In this document: in pieces, positions 33,891 to 45,379 of the stretch | Layout of the letters: every line of letters starts with the position of its first letter | How positions within the stretch are numbered: the stretch's first letter is position 1 | Assembly: GCA_960531495.1 (NCBI GenBank) | Contig: OY482850.1 | Span: 62,001-126,000 of the forward strand | Length of the DNA stretch: 64,000 bases | Source: Zeus faber | Lineage: Eukaryota; Chordata; Actinopteri; Zeiformes; Zeidae | Reading direction: 5' to 3' | Translations under genes and position numbers: made by a program | Notes under the pieces: model-generated | Told to the model about the DNA's origin: nothing | The model's input: the letters and a program-made list of their open reading frames with translations, nothing else | Database searches by the model: none

Positions 33891-34418
33891 TAATTTTTTT
33901 AGTTTTTTTGTTTTTTTAACCTGTGCTGTCAGCATGCTGGGCATACAACACAGTGTATTTGTATGCCATTGCATCTAGGACAGATTTAGTCTGCAAGTGG
34001 AGTTCAAGTTCTCAACCTGCAATGCAACTCTATTACTTAAATCATCAAGAACTTCTGCAATAGCTCTGTCCTGTGGATGACCTGTCGAATGACAAGAGCA
34101 CAGTTTTTGGTTACAGAGAACCACCACCAATTCCCCTCTTTGGAGAACTATTAATCATGTTTTGGTCTATAAACAAGTGATCACAACTCCAAGAGGGGGA
34201 GAATCACCACGGGTGAGACAAATAAACATAGAAACAAACAACATTTACACAAAAACATAAACATTGGACAACAACATGTATTAAAAAACAGTTAATATGG
34301 TCCAGGAAAACTGGAACTACAACTGGTCACGTGGCCTCTTTCTGTCATAGTTATGGCAGTAAATGAGGGAGGAAAGGAGAGGAATGCAACCAGGAGGGTG
34401 CTGGGGTGCACTCGAAGC

Positions 34419-34514
<96 letters not shown>

Positions 34515-34830
34515 TCCACCGGTGAGTGTACATGACTTATTCCCATTAGTACTGGTGTAGAATGTCGGTATTATGTCGCGGCATCATCAAGCAGCGGAAA
34601 GGGCCCCGAAGCCCCCCGAACTCTGCAGCCTTGTAGATACCCTACCGCTGCAGGAAAGCCCCGAGCACCCTGCCCTGCAGCCACAGAAGACCCCCGGGCC
34701 CCCAGAGAAGCCAGAAGGCCGTGGAGCAACCCCCACACCCAGCCCCGAGGAGCATTACCCAGTCCCAGGGAGCACAAGGAGACCCCGCACTCTGAAACAG
34801 ACAGTTCACAAAAATGGACTATATTGTCTA
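33890..34830 (-). repeat. Retroposon 3' end R2, copy 2 (longest form)
   Basis: Starts on plus with a T-rich tract (33880-33919; poly(A) on minus), then the R2 body, a region shared with 54000-54400, a (GT)n tract, and a Pro-codon-rich GC segment (34580-34800) resembling the 3' UTR region of the L1-like LINE. A LINE endonuclease fragment follows on the same strand. Confidence 0.6.
34421..34513. repeat. (GT)n microsatellite
   Basis: About 46 uninterrupted GT units at the same place in R2 where the 54-kb copy has a shorter interrupted TG/CG run. The tract therefore expanded inside the repeat. Confidence 0.97.
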
Positions 34831-35142
34831 CATTGTCTTTGAGTTTGTGTGTTAGTAGGCCCGTTAAAGACCAAGATGTAAGCACACAAGCACTGAGCAC
34901 TGTGTACCAGTAGCCCAAAGTTCTATCTCCCCTGGTGGTATACGTGATGTGTTGGTGGAAATAACGTAGAATGGACGGCATAGGATGGTCAGCTGTTTCA
35001 GGTTCACGAGCAGAAGCAGGAGAGAGTCTTGATGTTGTTGGGGTTACACAAGCTGCTGTTGATCATGAGGCAGACTCCTCCACCCTTGGATTTCCCCAAC
35101 TCCTCCGACCTATCAGCGAAGACCACAGATAAGGCCTCGGCT
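34831..35142 (-). pseudogene. LINE AP-endonuclease fragment
   Basis: The minus strand encodes FGKSKGGGVCLMINSSLCNPN next to the gap (about 35040-35115) and HQHITYTTRGDRTLGYWYT near 34900-34960, both close to the endonuclease of LINE copy a (its residues about 153-175 and 260-280). The segment between these in copy a is mostly deleted, and stops interrupt it. Confidence 0.7.
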
Positions 35143-35342
35143 NNNNNNNNNNNNNNNNNNNNNNNNNNNNNNNNNNNNNNNNNNNNNNNNNNNNNNNNNN
35201 NNNNNNNNNNNNNNNNNNNNNNNNNNNNNNNNNNNNNNNNNNNNNNNNNNNNNNNNNNNNNNNNNNNNNNNNNNNNNNNNNNNNNNNNNNNNNNNNNNNN
35301 NNNNNNNNNNNNNNNNNNNNNNNNNNNNNNNNNNNNNNNNNN
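35143..35342. other. Assembly gap (200 N)
   Basis: Exactly 200 undetermined bases, a size that suggests a placeholder. The left flank is LINE endonuclease; the right flank is not, so the rest of the LINE or a repeat junction lies in the gap. Confidence 0.99.
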
Positions 35343-35779
<437 letters not shown>

Positions 35780-36031
35780 CTTTTTTATCAAGTAGCAGGT
35801 ATACAGCCACACTGATCCTGCGCCCAATTACCTAAACCTAGGACAGGTGTCGCTGCTCAAACCACTCCACCCGCGCATCAAAGTGTGTGTGTATTTCAAG
35901 CGTTTTGTCTGTTATACATGCAAGATGTATGAAAAAAGAATTGCTGTCATTTTTCATGTCAAACTCAAATAGATTAAATTCTTCTGTTGCAATCCCTTAA
36001 GTTTTTTTTAATTCAAATTAAGTTTGTTTAA

Positions 36032-36076
36032 GTTTTAAGTTGGTGTTGAAGTCAGAGCTATTGAAAATAATATAAG

Positions 36077-36173
<97 letters not shown>

Positions 36174-36200
36174 CTTATATTATCAACACCAACTTAAAAC
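36032..36200. repeat. AT-rich palindrome around a (TA)n tract
   Basis: Outer arms of 18 bp (36032-36049 and 36183-36200, GTTTTAAGTTGGTGTTGA and complement) and inner arms of 14 bp (36067-36080 and 36170-36183, ATAATATAAGTAAT and complement) flank about 88 bp of TA repeat. A 17-bp insert interrupts only the left arm. Such a sequence can extrude as a cruciform and is often unstable. Confidence 0.93.
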
Positions 36201-36207
36201 CAAATCA

Positions 36208-36210
<3 letters not shown>

Positions 36211-36293
<83 letters not shown>
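36211..36293. repeat. (TG)n microsatellite
   Basis: About 41 TG units, 10 bp after the AT palindrome. Confidence 0.97.
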
Positions 36294-36294
<1 letters not shown>

Positions 36295-36463
36295 CATGAC
36301 ACAAATTGAGGGAACTGTTATGACACGCCTGTTGCCATAGCAAACCCACAAGGGGGTGGGGAGGGTCTGTCAAGAATCATTTTACACTCCCATGGGTGGC
36401 ACAAGCAAGTCTCTCTCTCTGTTTCACGCTCTCACTCGTCCCTTCACACACATCTGGAGCCTG

Positions 36464-36465
<2 letters not shown>

Positions 36466-36538
<73 letters not shown>

Positions 36539-36560
36539 TGTGTGTCTGTGTGTGTGCGCG
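36466..36560. repeat. (GT)n microsatellite with interruptions at its end
   Basis: Over 35 GT units, then TCTG and GCGC interruptions. Confidence 0.95.
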
Positions 36561-37516
36561 GCAGGTTGAAACACAACGCGGTCTCAAGGGTCAACACCGT
36601 GTGTCAGTTTGGCCCCTGACGGATGCCGAGGAAAACAACTTCACGAAAAACATGTTGTGCGAATGGGGGCTTGTGCGTGTATTTGTATGCCTGGATGTTG
36701 GTGAGTGCTCCTTTAGTGTGTACGTTCATGGGCAAACACGTGCCCTCGTGTGAAAAAGGTTGAGGGACAGTCTTTCAGGCAGCTTGACTCTAGCTCATTA
36801 ATCTGACCTGAGTCTTTAACAGTCTCCTTTGGGAGCTGTTTAAAAGTATATCCCGAACTACCTGCTCCGAGGTTGTGGAAAAAAAGATCCACAAAACACC
36901 AAATCACACAAATCAACACAAAAGCTGATAGACATTATTATACCACAAAAAAAACTTTGCTGGAGAGAAAATACCCACCCTAATTGCTAAATATTGACGA
37001 AATGACAGTGTTATGTACCAATATTTATTAAATGTTGTATTTTATTACTTATATGCTTACATATTTCCTTTAAAATATTGATTTCAGGTTTAATGTGTGT
37101 GTGTGTATTATTTACTTTCTATCTGAATCTCAATCTCAATCCAAAGCTGTTTTATTCACCAGGTGCATCTAAATATACAAGGTTTGGGCATTGCTGTCGA
37201 GGTTTGGTGTATTTCATTACTGACCAGTGACCATTAGCATTAAAAAATAAAATACCAGTATGAATAAACAGAATAAAAAAATATAATAAAATAAAATGGA
37301 ATAAGAAAGTGAAGTTAAAATACAAAATAATATTTCAATGAAAGTTACATTGTCAAATATATACAAATAGCCCAAAAAATACTAAATATAACGTGATCGA
37401 TGAAGATTCATTATTTGTCACACGGTACACATACCACACCATGTGCACACATGCGGCGACGGCAACCAACACACACAAACTTCAAATGGTGGCCGGTGAA
37501 ACTTGTTCTCTGCTTC
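36561..37516. other. No recognised gene
   Basis: Short frames only. An A/T-rich stretch with TAAAATA-like words lies at 37220-37390. Confidence 0.5.
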
Positions 37517-37744
37517 GAACCCATCTAGGCGTGTCCTTCCTGTGTGGGGCAGCCATGTGCAGTGGGCAGCATACAGCAATGCTCCCAGGGACAATTCCAA
37601 ACGTCCATTGCTGGTCAGACGACAATCTTGTGCAGGTTTTTGGTGGGGGTCTTTACCTATGTTATATGGAGGAAACCCTATGTGAGCACGAGGAGAACAT
37701 GCTCCACAGAGAAAGGCCCCTTATTAAGAGATAAGGGGCCTTTC
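37517..37744 (-). repeat. SINE-like repeat, reverse copy, ending in a perfect hairpin
   Basis: Matches 33744-33890 and the reverse of about 16040-16240. At its end, 37711-37724 and 37731-37744 are perfect 14-bp inverted arms (GAAAGGCCCCTTAT) with a 6-base loop. Confidence 0.7.
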
Positions 37745-38099
37745 CCATAGGGCCCAACCCATAGAATTCCTTATTATTATTATTGTTATTATATCATATG
37801 ATTTATGAACGATTCTACATTTTCCGTGAGATTTGCTATGATTGAATAATATCAGATAATTGGATCATAGGTGAACACAGAAAGTGAAATATTCCAGAAG
37901 TTTTGCACGGTAGGACTGCAGTGCTGCACATCGAATGTGGTCTAATATTGATTGTAGGCCTACTCAGTTCATAGGAAGGGTTAATATTAATTCGATAAAG
38001 AGATGGCATCTTCAACACGGGTTAAAGAAAGAATAATAATTAATAAAAAGTACGAGGCAAGATCGATGACACCAAACGTGAACCTACGTATAAAATAAC

Positions 38100-38330
38100 T
38101 GGGATAAGGTCATATTAAATCATGAGTCTGGGTTCAAAGAGAAGTAGAAAATAAACAGGACAAGATCGTATTAAACCATGAGTCTGCAATCAAAATAAGA
38201 AGAATATGAAGATTCGAAAAAATGGGACCATATCGTTTTAAATCATGAGTCTGTGTTGAAAGAGAAGTAGAAAATAAATGGGACACGATCGTATTAAATT
38301 GTGAGTGCGTTAAAAAAAAAAAAGAAAAAA
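38100..38330. repeat. ~56-65 bp minisatellite, about four units
   Basis: Landmark (C/G)(A/G)TATTAAATCATGAGTCTG recurs near 38110, 38166, 38231 and 38288. The units also share GAGAAGTAGAAAATAAA. Confidence 0.85.
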
Positions 38331-38365
38331 TTAAGATTAAAATAAACAAGACAAGATCTGATAGA

Positions 38366-39255
38366 CAGAGGTCACTAATTAGCAGACCGTGGTTTGGACC
38401 CGGACCCAGACCCGTCCTGTCCGGACCCGGACCTCTAAGCAAAATATTATTGACAATTAATACATTTTCCAGGAACTTTGCGGACCAATTGCATATGTTG
38501 TAAATCATCTCACGTGATGTTACTTAAGCCAATCAGATCTGCGCATTCCAACAAGCCTCTCACAGTCCCACACAGTCGAGAGACGAAACGAGAGGGATTG
38601 GTCACACAGTGAGAGAAATAACTAATTAAGTCAACCTGAAGCGCCTCTACAAGATGACGCACAGGTTTTTTGAACAAACACACCCGCTCAAATCTCAACT
38701 GAGAGCACAGAAAATAAACGAACAAATCCATTCAATGCCCAACAATGTGCGAATGTTCCCTTAAAGTTGCCTTTGGGTCAACATAAAAAAATTTAGTGAT
38801 GGAGAGGTTGTCAAGGAGTGCATGAGTGCGGTAGCTGAAACCTTATTTGAGGGAAAACAAAATGATGAGTTTTGTGACCAAATAAAGCAAACACCTATGT
38901 CAGCACCATCAGCCACAAAGAAAGCTGAAATGTTAACCCAGGATGTGCTCGCACAACTGGATAATGCAATTCAAAAGGCTCCATATGTAGGCTTAGCTGT
39001 AGATGAGTCCACTGATGTGTCTGACAATGCTCAGCTGTTAGTTGTCCAAGAGAAGTGGAATTACCTGGCCATAAAGGAGATGCTAACGAACAGGGGAATA
39101 GAGCCGAAACAGGTGTTTTTTTTCAATAACCACAGATGGAGCCCCTGCCATGGTAGGGAGAAAGAAAGGAGCGGTGGCAAGAATGAAAGAGGACAATCAT
39201 GAGCTCATCTCTTATCATTGCATTATTCATCAACCGGTCCTGTGCTCCACATGTG
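38366..39255 (+). mobile_element. hAT transposon fragment (ZBED5/GTF2IRD2-like)
   Basis: CAGAGGTCACTAATTAGCAG at 38366 looks like a hAT left terminal repeat, followed by a run of GGACCC words (38395-38435). Transposase sequence lies at 38790-39250. The right end is missing: R2 sequence takes over at about 39256. Confidence 0.7.
38790..39250 (+). pseudogene. hAT transposase, central part, internally deleted
   Basis: The frame from 38822 carries CMSAVAETLFEGKQN-type sequence (the frame is open just before the ATG) and GLAVDESTDVSDNAQLLV, the RNase H-like core start with its catalytic Asp. It then jumps to YLAIKEMLTNRGIE, so about 25-30 family residues are missing near 39055. A frameshift at a T8 run near 39115-39122 breaks what follows. 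Related to, but on the other strand and covering another part than, the fragment at 8595-9290. Confidence 0.8.
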
Positions 39256-39689
39256 CATCTAGGACAGAGTTAGTCCACAAGTTCAAGTTCAAGTTCTCAA
39301 CCTGCAATGCAACTCTTTATTTATTCTGAAATCATCAAGAACTGCTGCAATAACTCTGTCCTGTGAGTGACCTGTCGAATGACAAGAGCACAGTTTTTGG
39401 TTATTGAGAACCACCACCAACCCCCCACTTTGGAGAACTATTTATCATGTTTGGGTCTATAAACAACTGATCACTACTCCAAGAGGGGGAGAATCACTAC
39501 GAGTGAGACAAATTAACATAGAAACAAACAACATTTACACAAAAACATAAACATTGGATGACAACATGTAATGAAAAACAGTTAAATAGGTCCAGGAAAA
39601 CTGGAACTACAACTGGTCACGTGGCTTGCACCCCGCCCATCGCACAAGCCCTTGGCCTATTGTGTGGTGTATGTTCTGAGTATGAGTTT
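39256..39689 (-). repeat. R2 copy 3, end of the L1-like 3' UTR
   Basis: R2 without its last ~60 bases and A-tail: the hAT fragment abuts it at 39255. R2 homology stops at about 39625 at GGTCACGTGG; the next 60 bases are unshared. Confidence 0.55.
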
Positions 39690-40594
39690 TGGCACTGGGA
39701 GAGATAGGCGAATTGCGACCGGATCGATCCAGACACAGCAGGCCAGGGAGTGACTATGCAGACCCCCTCCCCTTGGAGTTAACCGTGCCCTCACACACCA
39801 AGCTCCCGTACCTGGTGGCAGCCCACCTACAGCGATCAGCCACGGGCGCAGAGCGGTCCGCCATGCGCCTCCGCCATGGCGGGCAGCTCCGTGCCCCCAT
39901 CAGGCCCCTGGTTAGCGCCCAGCCGCCAAGCATGCGAACAATAGAACAGAGGGTGGCAGACGGCACCACCACCCACAGCCCGACCCCCCAGTGATGAGCG
40001 CACCGCACACTGAGAGCGCCAGAGGACAGGTGTGATGACAGGAGACCACCCCCCACCGAAGGAGGCCACGTCGGGAGCCCCGCGCCCAGCACAGCCAGCC
40101 AGGTTCAGGACCCTAGTTGATGCCTAACCAGCCCTGGCACGATGGGCCACCCCCCCTAGGGGGACGCTGAAGAACACACAGGCCCTGCCACCCCGCCCAC
40201 AGGGCGGGCAACCCCAGCGGCAACGCTGTCCCACCGACCACGGGGGCTGAGACCCGAACCAGCAACCCACACCCCCCACCCCCAACCAGAGCCCCAAAAC
40301 CCACAACCACGTCCTGAAACCAACACAAGGACGCCAACTGCAGGTACTCCCTAGGAGCACGCCCCCCCCCAACCCCAGAGACAGGCCAGCTCAACTCAGG
40401 TAAAGGAGCGGACGCCACCACCCAGACCCCCCAGATCCCCCGGGATCCCCCACGAACACAGGCCTACGCACCACGGACGTCCCCAGAGCCGCCTGGGCCT
40501 CCACCCAACCACAGAGCCCCGGCAGACGAGGAGGACCCCCACATACCCCAAAGCACCATGACGTTGCCCCGACTTAGAAAGACTCAAGTATTAT
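39690..40594 (-). repeat. GC-rich 3' UTR of the L1-like LINE
   Basis: C-rich on plus, very different from the AT-rich surroundings. The part 39780-40080 matches 59380-59670 (GCCATGGCGGGC, CCCCCCACCGAAGGAG and others). The long frames on both strands here follow composition, not coding. Assigned to the LINE because it directly follows the ORF2 end on the same strand. Confidence 0.55.
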
Positions 40595-42278
40595 ATGATG
40601 GAGCTGTCAGTGATAAAAGTAGCCCATATTTCATTAAATTAATCAACATTGTTTTTGGATATTGCCAATAGTTTTTCCATTGAGTTGTTATCTATTAATA
40701 ACTGCAACCATTGGGAAGTGGTGAGATTATCTCTCTTTCCATTGAGTAATATTGTTTTCTTGGCAATTGTTAAGGCGATCAAAATGGGTTAGTGGTGATT
40801 AAGTGGTGGGTCCACTGAGGAGAGGTCACCAAGAAGAAATATAGACGGGGAGACTGGAATGCTGCGACCCAGAAGGGTTGATAAGTTCTTGGTGATGTTG
40901 GTCCAGATTGCTTAGATAGGTGGGCAGAGACAGAAGGCATGAAAGTAGTCATCTCTGGTATCAAGGGAACAGTGAGTGCAAATGTCTTCACCACAAAACC
41001 CATTTTGAACATTTTGTGTTCCGTGATATGAGCTCTGTGAAAGATCTTATATTGGATGGGTTACATTTTGAAGTGGTGGGTCATAGAAAAGATGTTGAAA
41101 ATAAGCTTCCGCAGGTTGATATCGGGAACGGCAAGGTCTCTTTCCCATTCCATTGTCGGTAAAGATAAAGTGTCATCTGTTTTTAATAAAAGTTTGTATA
41201 TTCTGGAAAAGGGATTTTTCAAGTGACCAATATGAGTGAGATGTTCAATCATTTGAGGTTGTTGTAGGATGTGTTCGTCAATTTGATTTTAACTTTTAGA
41301 GACTGCTGTAACTGAAGGAATTGAAGGAAGCCGTGGCCACCGATATTATACCTTTGGGTTAAGGTTGGGAAGGATATAAGCAAATTGTTACAAAAATATG
41401 TTCCAGATGAGTAATTCCTCGTATTTTCCAAGACCTAAAGATGATTGGTCTGTTTTAACCAGGAAATCTGGGTTGTGCCAGATTGGCGTGAATTTGTTTG
41501 GAGATAGAGTGTGACCACTGAGTTTGAGGCATTTCCACCAGGCTGACAGAGTTGTTGCGATCAATGTGTTTTTAAAGCAATTGTGTTTCCTTATTGATTC
41601 AGTAAGGAATGGGAGATCAGAGAATGATAACTCCTGACATTCTGTTTATTCAATGTCTCGCCATCCATGGGCCAATTGTTGCTCTGGTTGTAACCATTTA
41701 ATTATAAATTGAAGATGGTTCACTCGATAGTAGTATCTAAAGTTTGGGGCTACTCGGCCACCACAGTCTTTAGTTTTCCGTGGTGTTGCCAGTTTAATTC
41801 TAATTTTCTTGTATTTCCAATAAAATTCATTGACTATTGAGTCTAGAGTATTAAACCAATGTACTGTTGGTTGCACTGGGGTCACTGAAAATACATATTT
41901 TATTTTTGGAAGTATATTCATTTTCACTGCTGCTATCCTACCAATTAGTGAGATGGGTAGGTTGTTCCATCGCATGAGGTCTTCTTCAATGGATTTGAGC
42001 AGCGGAGTAAAGTTAAGGATAAACCAATCTGAAAGATTGGTGGAGATATCAATACCTAGGTATCTAAAACCCCAGTCTTTTCACTCAGTGTGGGGGACTG
42101 AAATGCTGCAACCCAGAAACTTCTTAACCATCACAACGGCCAATATTAGTCCAATTTATTGAATTGTCTGAGATAGCTGAGGATATAGATATAAGATTGA
42201 ACACCTCCGGTAGGGATGATATTGGGTTCTCTATGTACAATAATATATCATCTCCATACAAATGGATTTTGTGAACAG

Positions 42279-42563
42279 AGTACTGCTCAGGACAGGCGGG
42301 CCCTGCAGAGGGTGGTGCGTTCATCTGAACGTACCACTGGAACTACCCTCCCCCCCTTGCAGGAGTTATACACCAGGAGGTGTAGTAGCAGAGCCCATAG
42401 GATCATGAAGGATCCTCATCACCCCAACAACGGACTGTTTCAGCTGCTGCAGTCAGGCAAGCGCCTCCGCAGTCACACAGCGAGAACAGAGAGACTGAGA
42501 CTGAGTTTTTTCCCGCAAGCCATTAGAACTGTTAATGCTGACCTCACCAGGGGTCCTCACTGA
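42279..42563 (+). pseudogene. LINE pol C-terminal fragment
   Basis: About 94 codons almost identical to the last part of the pol in copy a (RALQRVVRSSERTTG through NADLTRGP). The few codons before 42279 belong to the host LINE. Confidence 0.85.
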
Positions 42564-43044
42564 GCCATACACATAGGCTCCACTACCTACTGTACTGTAT
42601 GTAGCATACTGTACCGCATACTGTGTCACTGTTCAGGGTTGTTCGTGATGCCGTATTGCTGCGCCGTACTGTTGTATACTGTGCTGTATTATCCCAAACA
42701 CTACCTCACTTTATTCACATTCACATACCAGTTTAATTCACATGCCACTTTAATGCACATATCTGTATATACATAAGCATATTCCCTCTATCTATTCCAT
42801 TTTATTTCATTTTATTTTTATTGTAGTTTATTTTATTCTATATATTTTTATTTTATTCTATAAGTATTCAACTTACTGTATTAAGTTTTAGGAGTCAGTT
42901 AGTCGGTCTACTAGAGAGAATTTTTTTTCCTAGGACATATTGTGTGTTATCACCGGATGCATTGCATTACATTTCACTGCATATATGTATGAAAGTATGT
43001 ATATGTATGTGACAAATAAAAATCTTGAATCTTGAATCTTGAAA
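42279..43044 (+). mobile_element. Rex1-like LINE copy d, 5'-truncated
   Basis: Starts at TACTGCTCAGGACAGG within the pol C-terminal coding part, keeps an open frame to its stop at 42563 (TRGPH), then the 3' UTR and a TTGAATC tail ending about 43044. Inserted opposite to the host L1-like LINE. No clear target duplication. Confidence 0.88.
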
Positions 43045-43860
43045 ATTGAGTTTCCTGTATGTTTGCCTACGATATTACGAGAGTTTTGACGGATGGCCAC
43101 CGTGAGGGGTTAAATAAAGATGGCAAATAGTAAAGGGGAGAGCAGATATCCTTGTCTTGTGCCATGTTGTAGAGTGAAACGCTGTGAAGTGTAACCATTG
43201 GTGATGACAGAAGCAGATGGGGAGTTCTAGAGGATTCTGATCCATTGAATGAGTGACTCGCCAAAGCCAAATTTGTTGAGGATTGACAAGAAATATGTCC
43301 CATTAACTCTGTCAAATTCTTTTTCGGCATCTAAAGAGGCAATAATAGTATTAAAGTTGTTCCTTTGAGATATGCTGATCAGACTGAATAAACAACCCAT
43401 ATTGCTGGATGCGTGTCTGCCTTTGACAAAGCCTGTTTGGTCTGGGTGAATTATAAATGGGATTACTTTTTCAATTCTGTTGGTTAGTGTTTTACTTATA
43501 ATCTTAAGGTCTCAATTAATAAGGCTTATGGGTCTATAACTTGAGGTGATGGTTGGGTCCTTATTGGGTTTTAGCAAAACCGAAATGAGAGCATTATTCA
43601 TGTGTGGAGGCATGGTGGAGGTTGACTTGACCTCTGTAACCATTCTGATGAATAATGGGGATATAAGTGGCCAGAAGTGTTTATAAAATTCCACTGGGTA
43701 GCCATCTGATCCAGGTGATTTATTGTTGGGCATAGAGAAGAGAGCTTTCCTGAGTTCTTCTAGAGAAAGTGGTTGATCTAAGGTGGTAGCCTGCTCCGTC
43801 GATAGTTGAGGAAGGTCAATATCATCAAGGAATGAGTGAATGTTTGATATATTCAATTCA

Positions 43861-44830
43861 TTATCCGAGTGATATAGGTTATTATAAAAGTCTCTAAATA
43901 TGTTATTGATGTATTGCGGGGGTGTATGTTATCCTACCCTGTGGATATTTGATGGCTGTAATAACGTTTTTTTCTCTATCGTGTTTCAATTGATTGGCAA
44001 GAAATTTACCTGATTTGTCATTGAATTCAAAATTATTTGCTCTTGTTCGTTGCATAAGGAATTGTGTCTTTTGGTGGATGATAGTATCAAGTTGAGATGT
44101 AATTGTCCGGATCTCATTTTGGATTTGCTCAGTGGATGAGTGGGCTTGTTGGGAGTGCAACTCCTTTAGTCGCTGTTCGAGTTTATTTTGGCGTTCTTGT
44201 TCTTTATTTTTCTTGTGAGTCGATAATTAAATAATACTACCTCTTAGAACTGCCATAGCTGTTTCCCAGGGTACGGATGGTGATATTTCTGGGGAGTCAT
44301 TCAGTTCAATGAAAGTAAGTCCATTCTCTGGAAAAGAAATGGTTAAATTCTTTATCTGTCAAAAGTGAGGTGTTAAACCGCCACCTGCCGGGAGGGTTTT
44401 GGTTTGTTTCATTTATCAGGTTGAAACTAATCGCCAGTGATCGGAAATTACAATCAGGTGAATTTCAGGGTTCGTGATTTTGGACAGTGCAGAGTTACTT
44501 GTCAAGAAAAGGTAGATTCCAGAGAAACTCTGGTGGGGTGGTGAATTTTATGTGTATTCTCTAGAGTGTGGGTTATTTGATCGCAAACAATCCCCAAGAG
44601 CAAGAGCACTCATATATATTTTTGATCGTGTTCGATGAACGCCAGGATTTGTGAATATTTCTGCCTTGACAACGGTCTAAACTTGGATCCAGTTCTGTGT
44701 TGAAGTTTCCTCACAATATGAAATTGATTCAGAGAATTCTAAGAGTTTTGAAAATATATTGTGAATTGTAATCATTATGTAACACCCTTCTGGGTCTGAT
44801 ATTGTGGTTTTATTTTGATATGGGATACTT
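43861..44830 (-). pseudogene. L1-like ORF2: endonuclease remainder and linker, degraded
   Basis: 43903-44160 is an open stretch with many Gln/Thr residues, fitting the region between endonuclease and RT. 44161-44830 should hold most of the endonuclease but is full of stops, and only its position supports the call. Confidence 0.5.
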
Positions 44831-45120
44831 TTATTTATCACTATAGAGAAACTTTTTTTTTGAGTTGTATGATGCGGAACACATCTGATTAACCCATTGA
44901 GCTTTGAGGTGCTCAGATGCAGTGAGGTGGGTTTCTTGCAGTAGACAGAATCTGGGGTTCATCCTTGTGAGGTGAGTTAGGATTTTGCTCCCTTTAGCAA
45001 GTTGATGGCTTGCTCCCTTTAGCAAGTTGATGGCTGTTAGGGGTTGATGGCTGTGCCATCAACCCCTAACAGCCATCAACCCTACCATTCCCATGCTTTC
45101 CATAGATAAGTCTGGGATTT
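44831..45120 (-). pseudogene. L1-like ORF2 endonuclease N-terminus with hairpin insertion
   Basis: The minus strand encodes SKILTHLTRMNPRFCLLQETHLT (about 44910-44980), with the QETH Glu of the endonuclease active site. Just upstream, where the NxNG strand should be, the sequence is replaced by a duplicated 25-mer and a perfect hairpin (44993-45080). Confidence 0.72.
45026..45080. repeat. Perfect 26-bp hairpin with 3-base loop
   Basis: Arm 45026-45051 (GTTGATGGCTGTTAGGGGTT and six more bases) is the exact complement of 45055-45080; the loop is TGT. Just before it, the 25-mer ending CAAGTTGATGGC occurs twice in tandem (from about 44986 to 45035). Confidence 0.97.
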
Positions 45121-45379
45121 CCTCCTTTACATTCCCTTTTACTGTCATAGTATTGCAGGAAGTTTGTAGGGATACAAAACTACACAAACAAATGTGTGGA
45201 TAAACATAGAACATTGCTGGATTAGACATACATAATGTGAGAGACATAATAGAGTGAGAGTGATAGGAGAAGTGAGGAGAGAGGCATTAGGGAGGTGAGA
45301 TGATGAGAGAAGTAGGGAGGGGCAATTAGGAGGGTGAGATGAGAGTGAGCAATATTTTAAATCCTGAAATAGAGAGCAT
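45121..45379 (-). other. Probable ORF1-ORF2 spacer of the L1-like LINE
   Basis: CT-rich on minus (45250-45360) with short tandem GAG/GGTGAGAT words on plus. No coding signal. Confidence 0.4.

Larger units (their letters stand above)
40595..43860 (-). pseudogene. L1-like ORF2: reverse transcriptase and C-terminal region
   Basis: Readable pieces in order: 43512-43856 (SLEELRKALFSMPNNKSPGSDGYP-type RT start, then ISVLLKPNKDP and YRPISL), about 43070-43330 (worn palm with FDRV and GTRQGYPLSPLLFA in a shifted frame), about 42124-42276 (active site KIHLYGDDILLYI), 41646-41975 (thumb and beyond) and 40595-41252 (C-terminal). The active site reads YGDD rather than the usual YADD/FADD. The Rex1-like LINE insertion splits it between the palm and the active site. 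Confidence 0.8.

Noticed and set aside
39690..40590. Several overlapping GC-rich frames that look like genes
   Set aside because: Open on both strands because of composition, with no domain and low-complexity Pro/Gly/Trp content. They fit a LINE 3' UTR. The same applies to 59280-59696.
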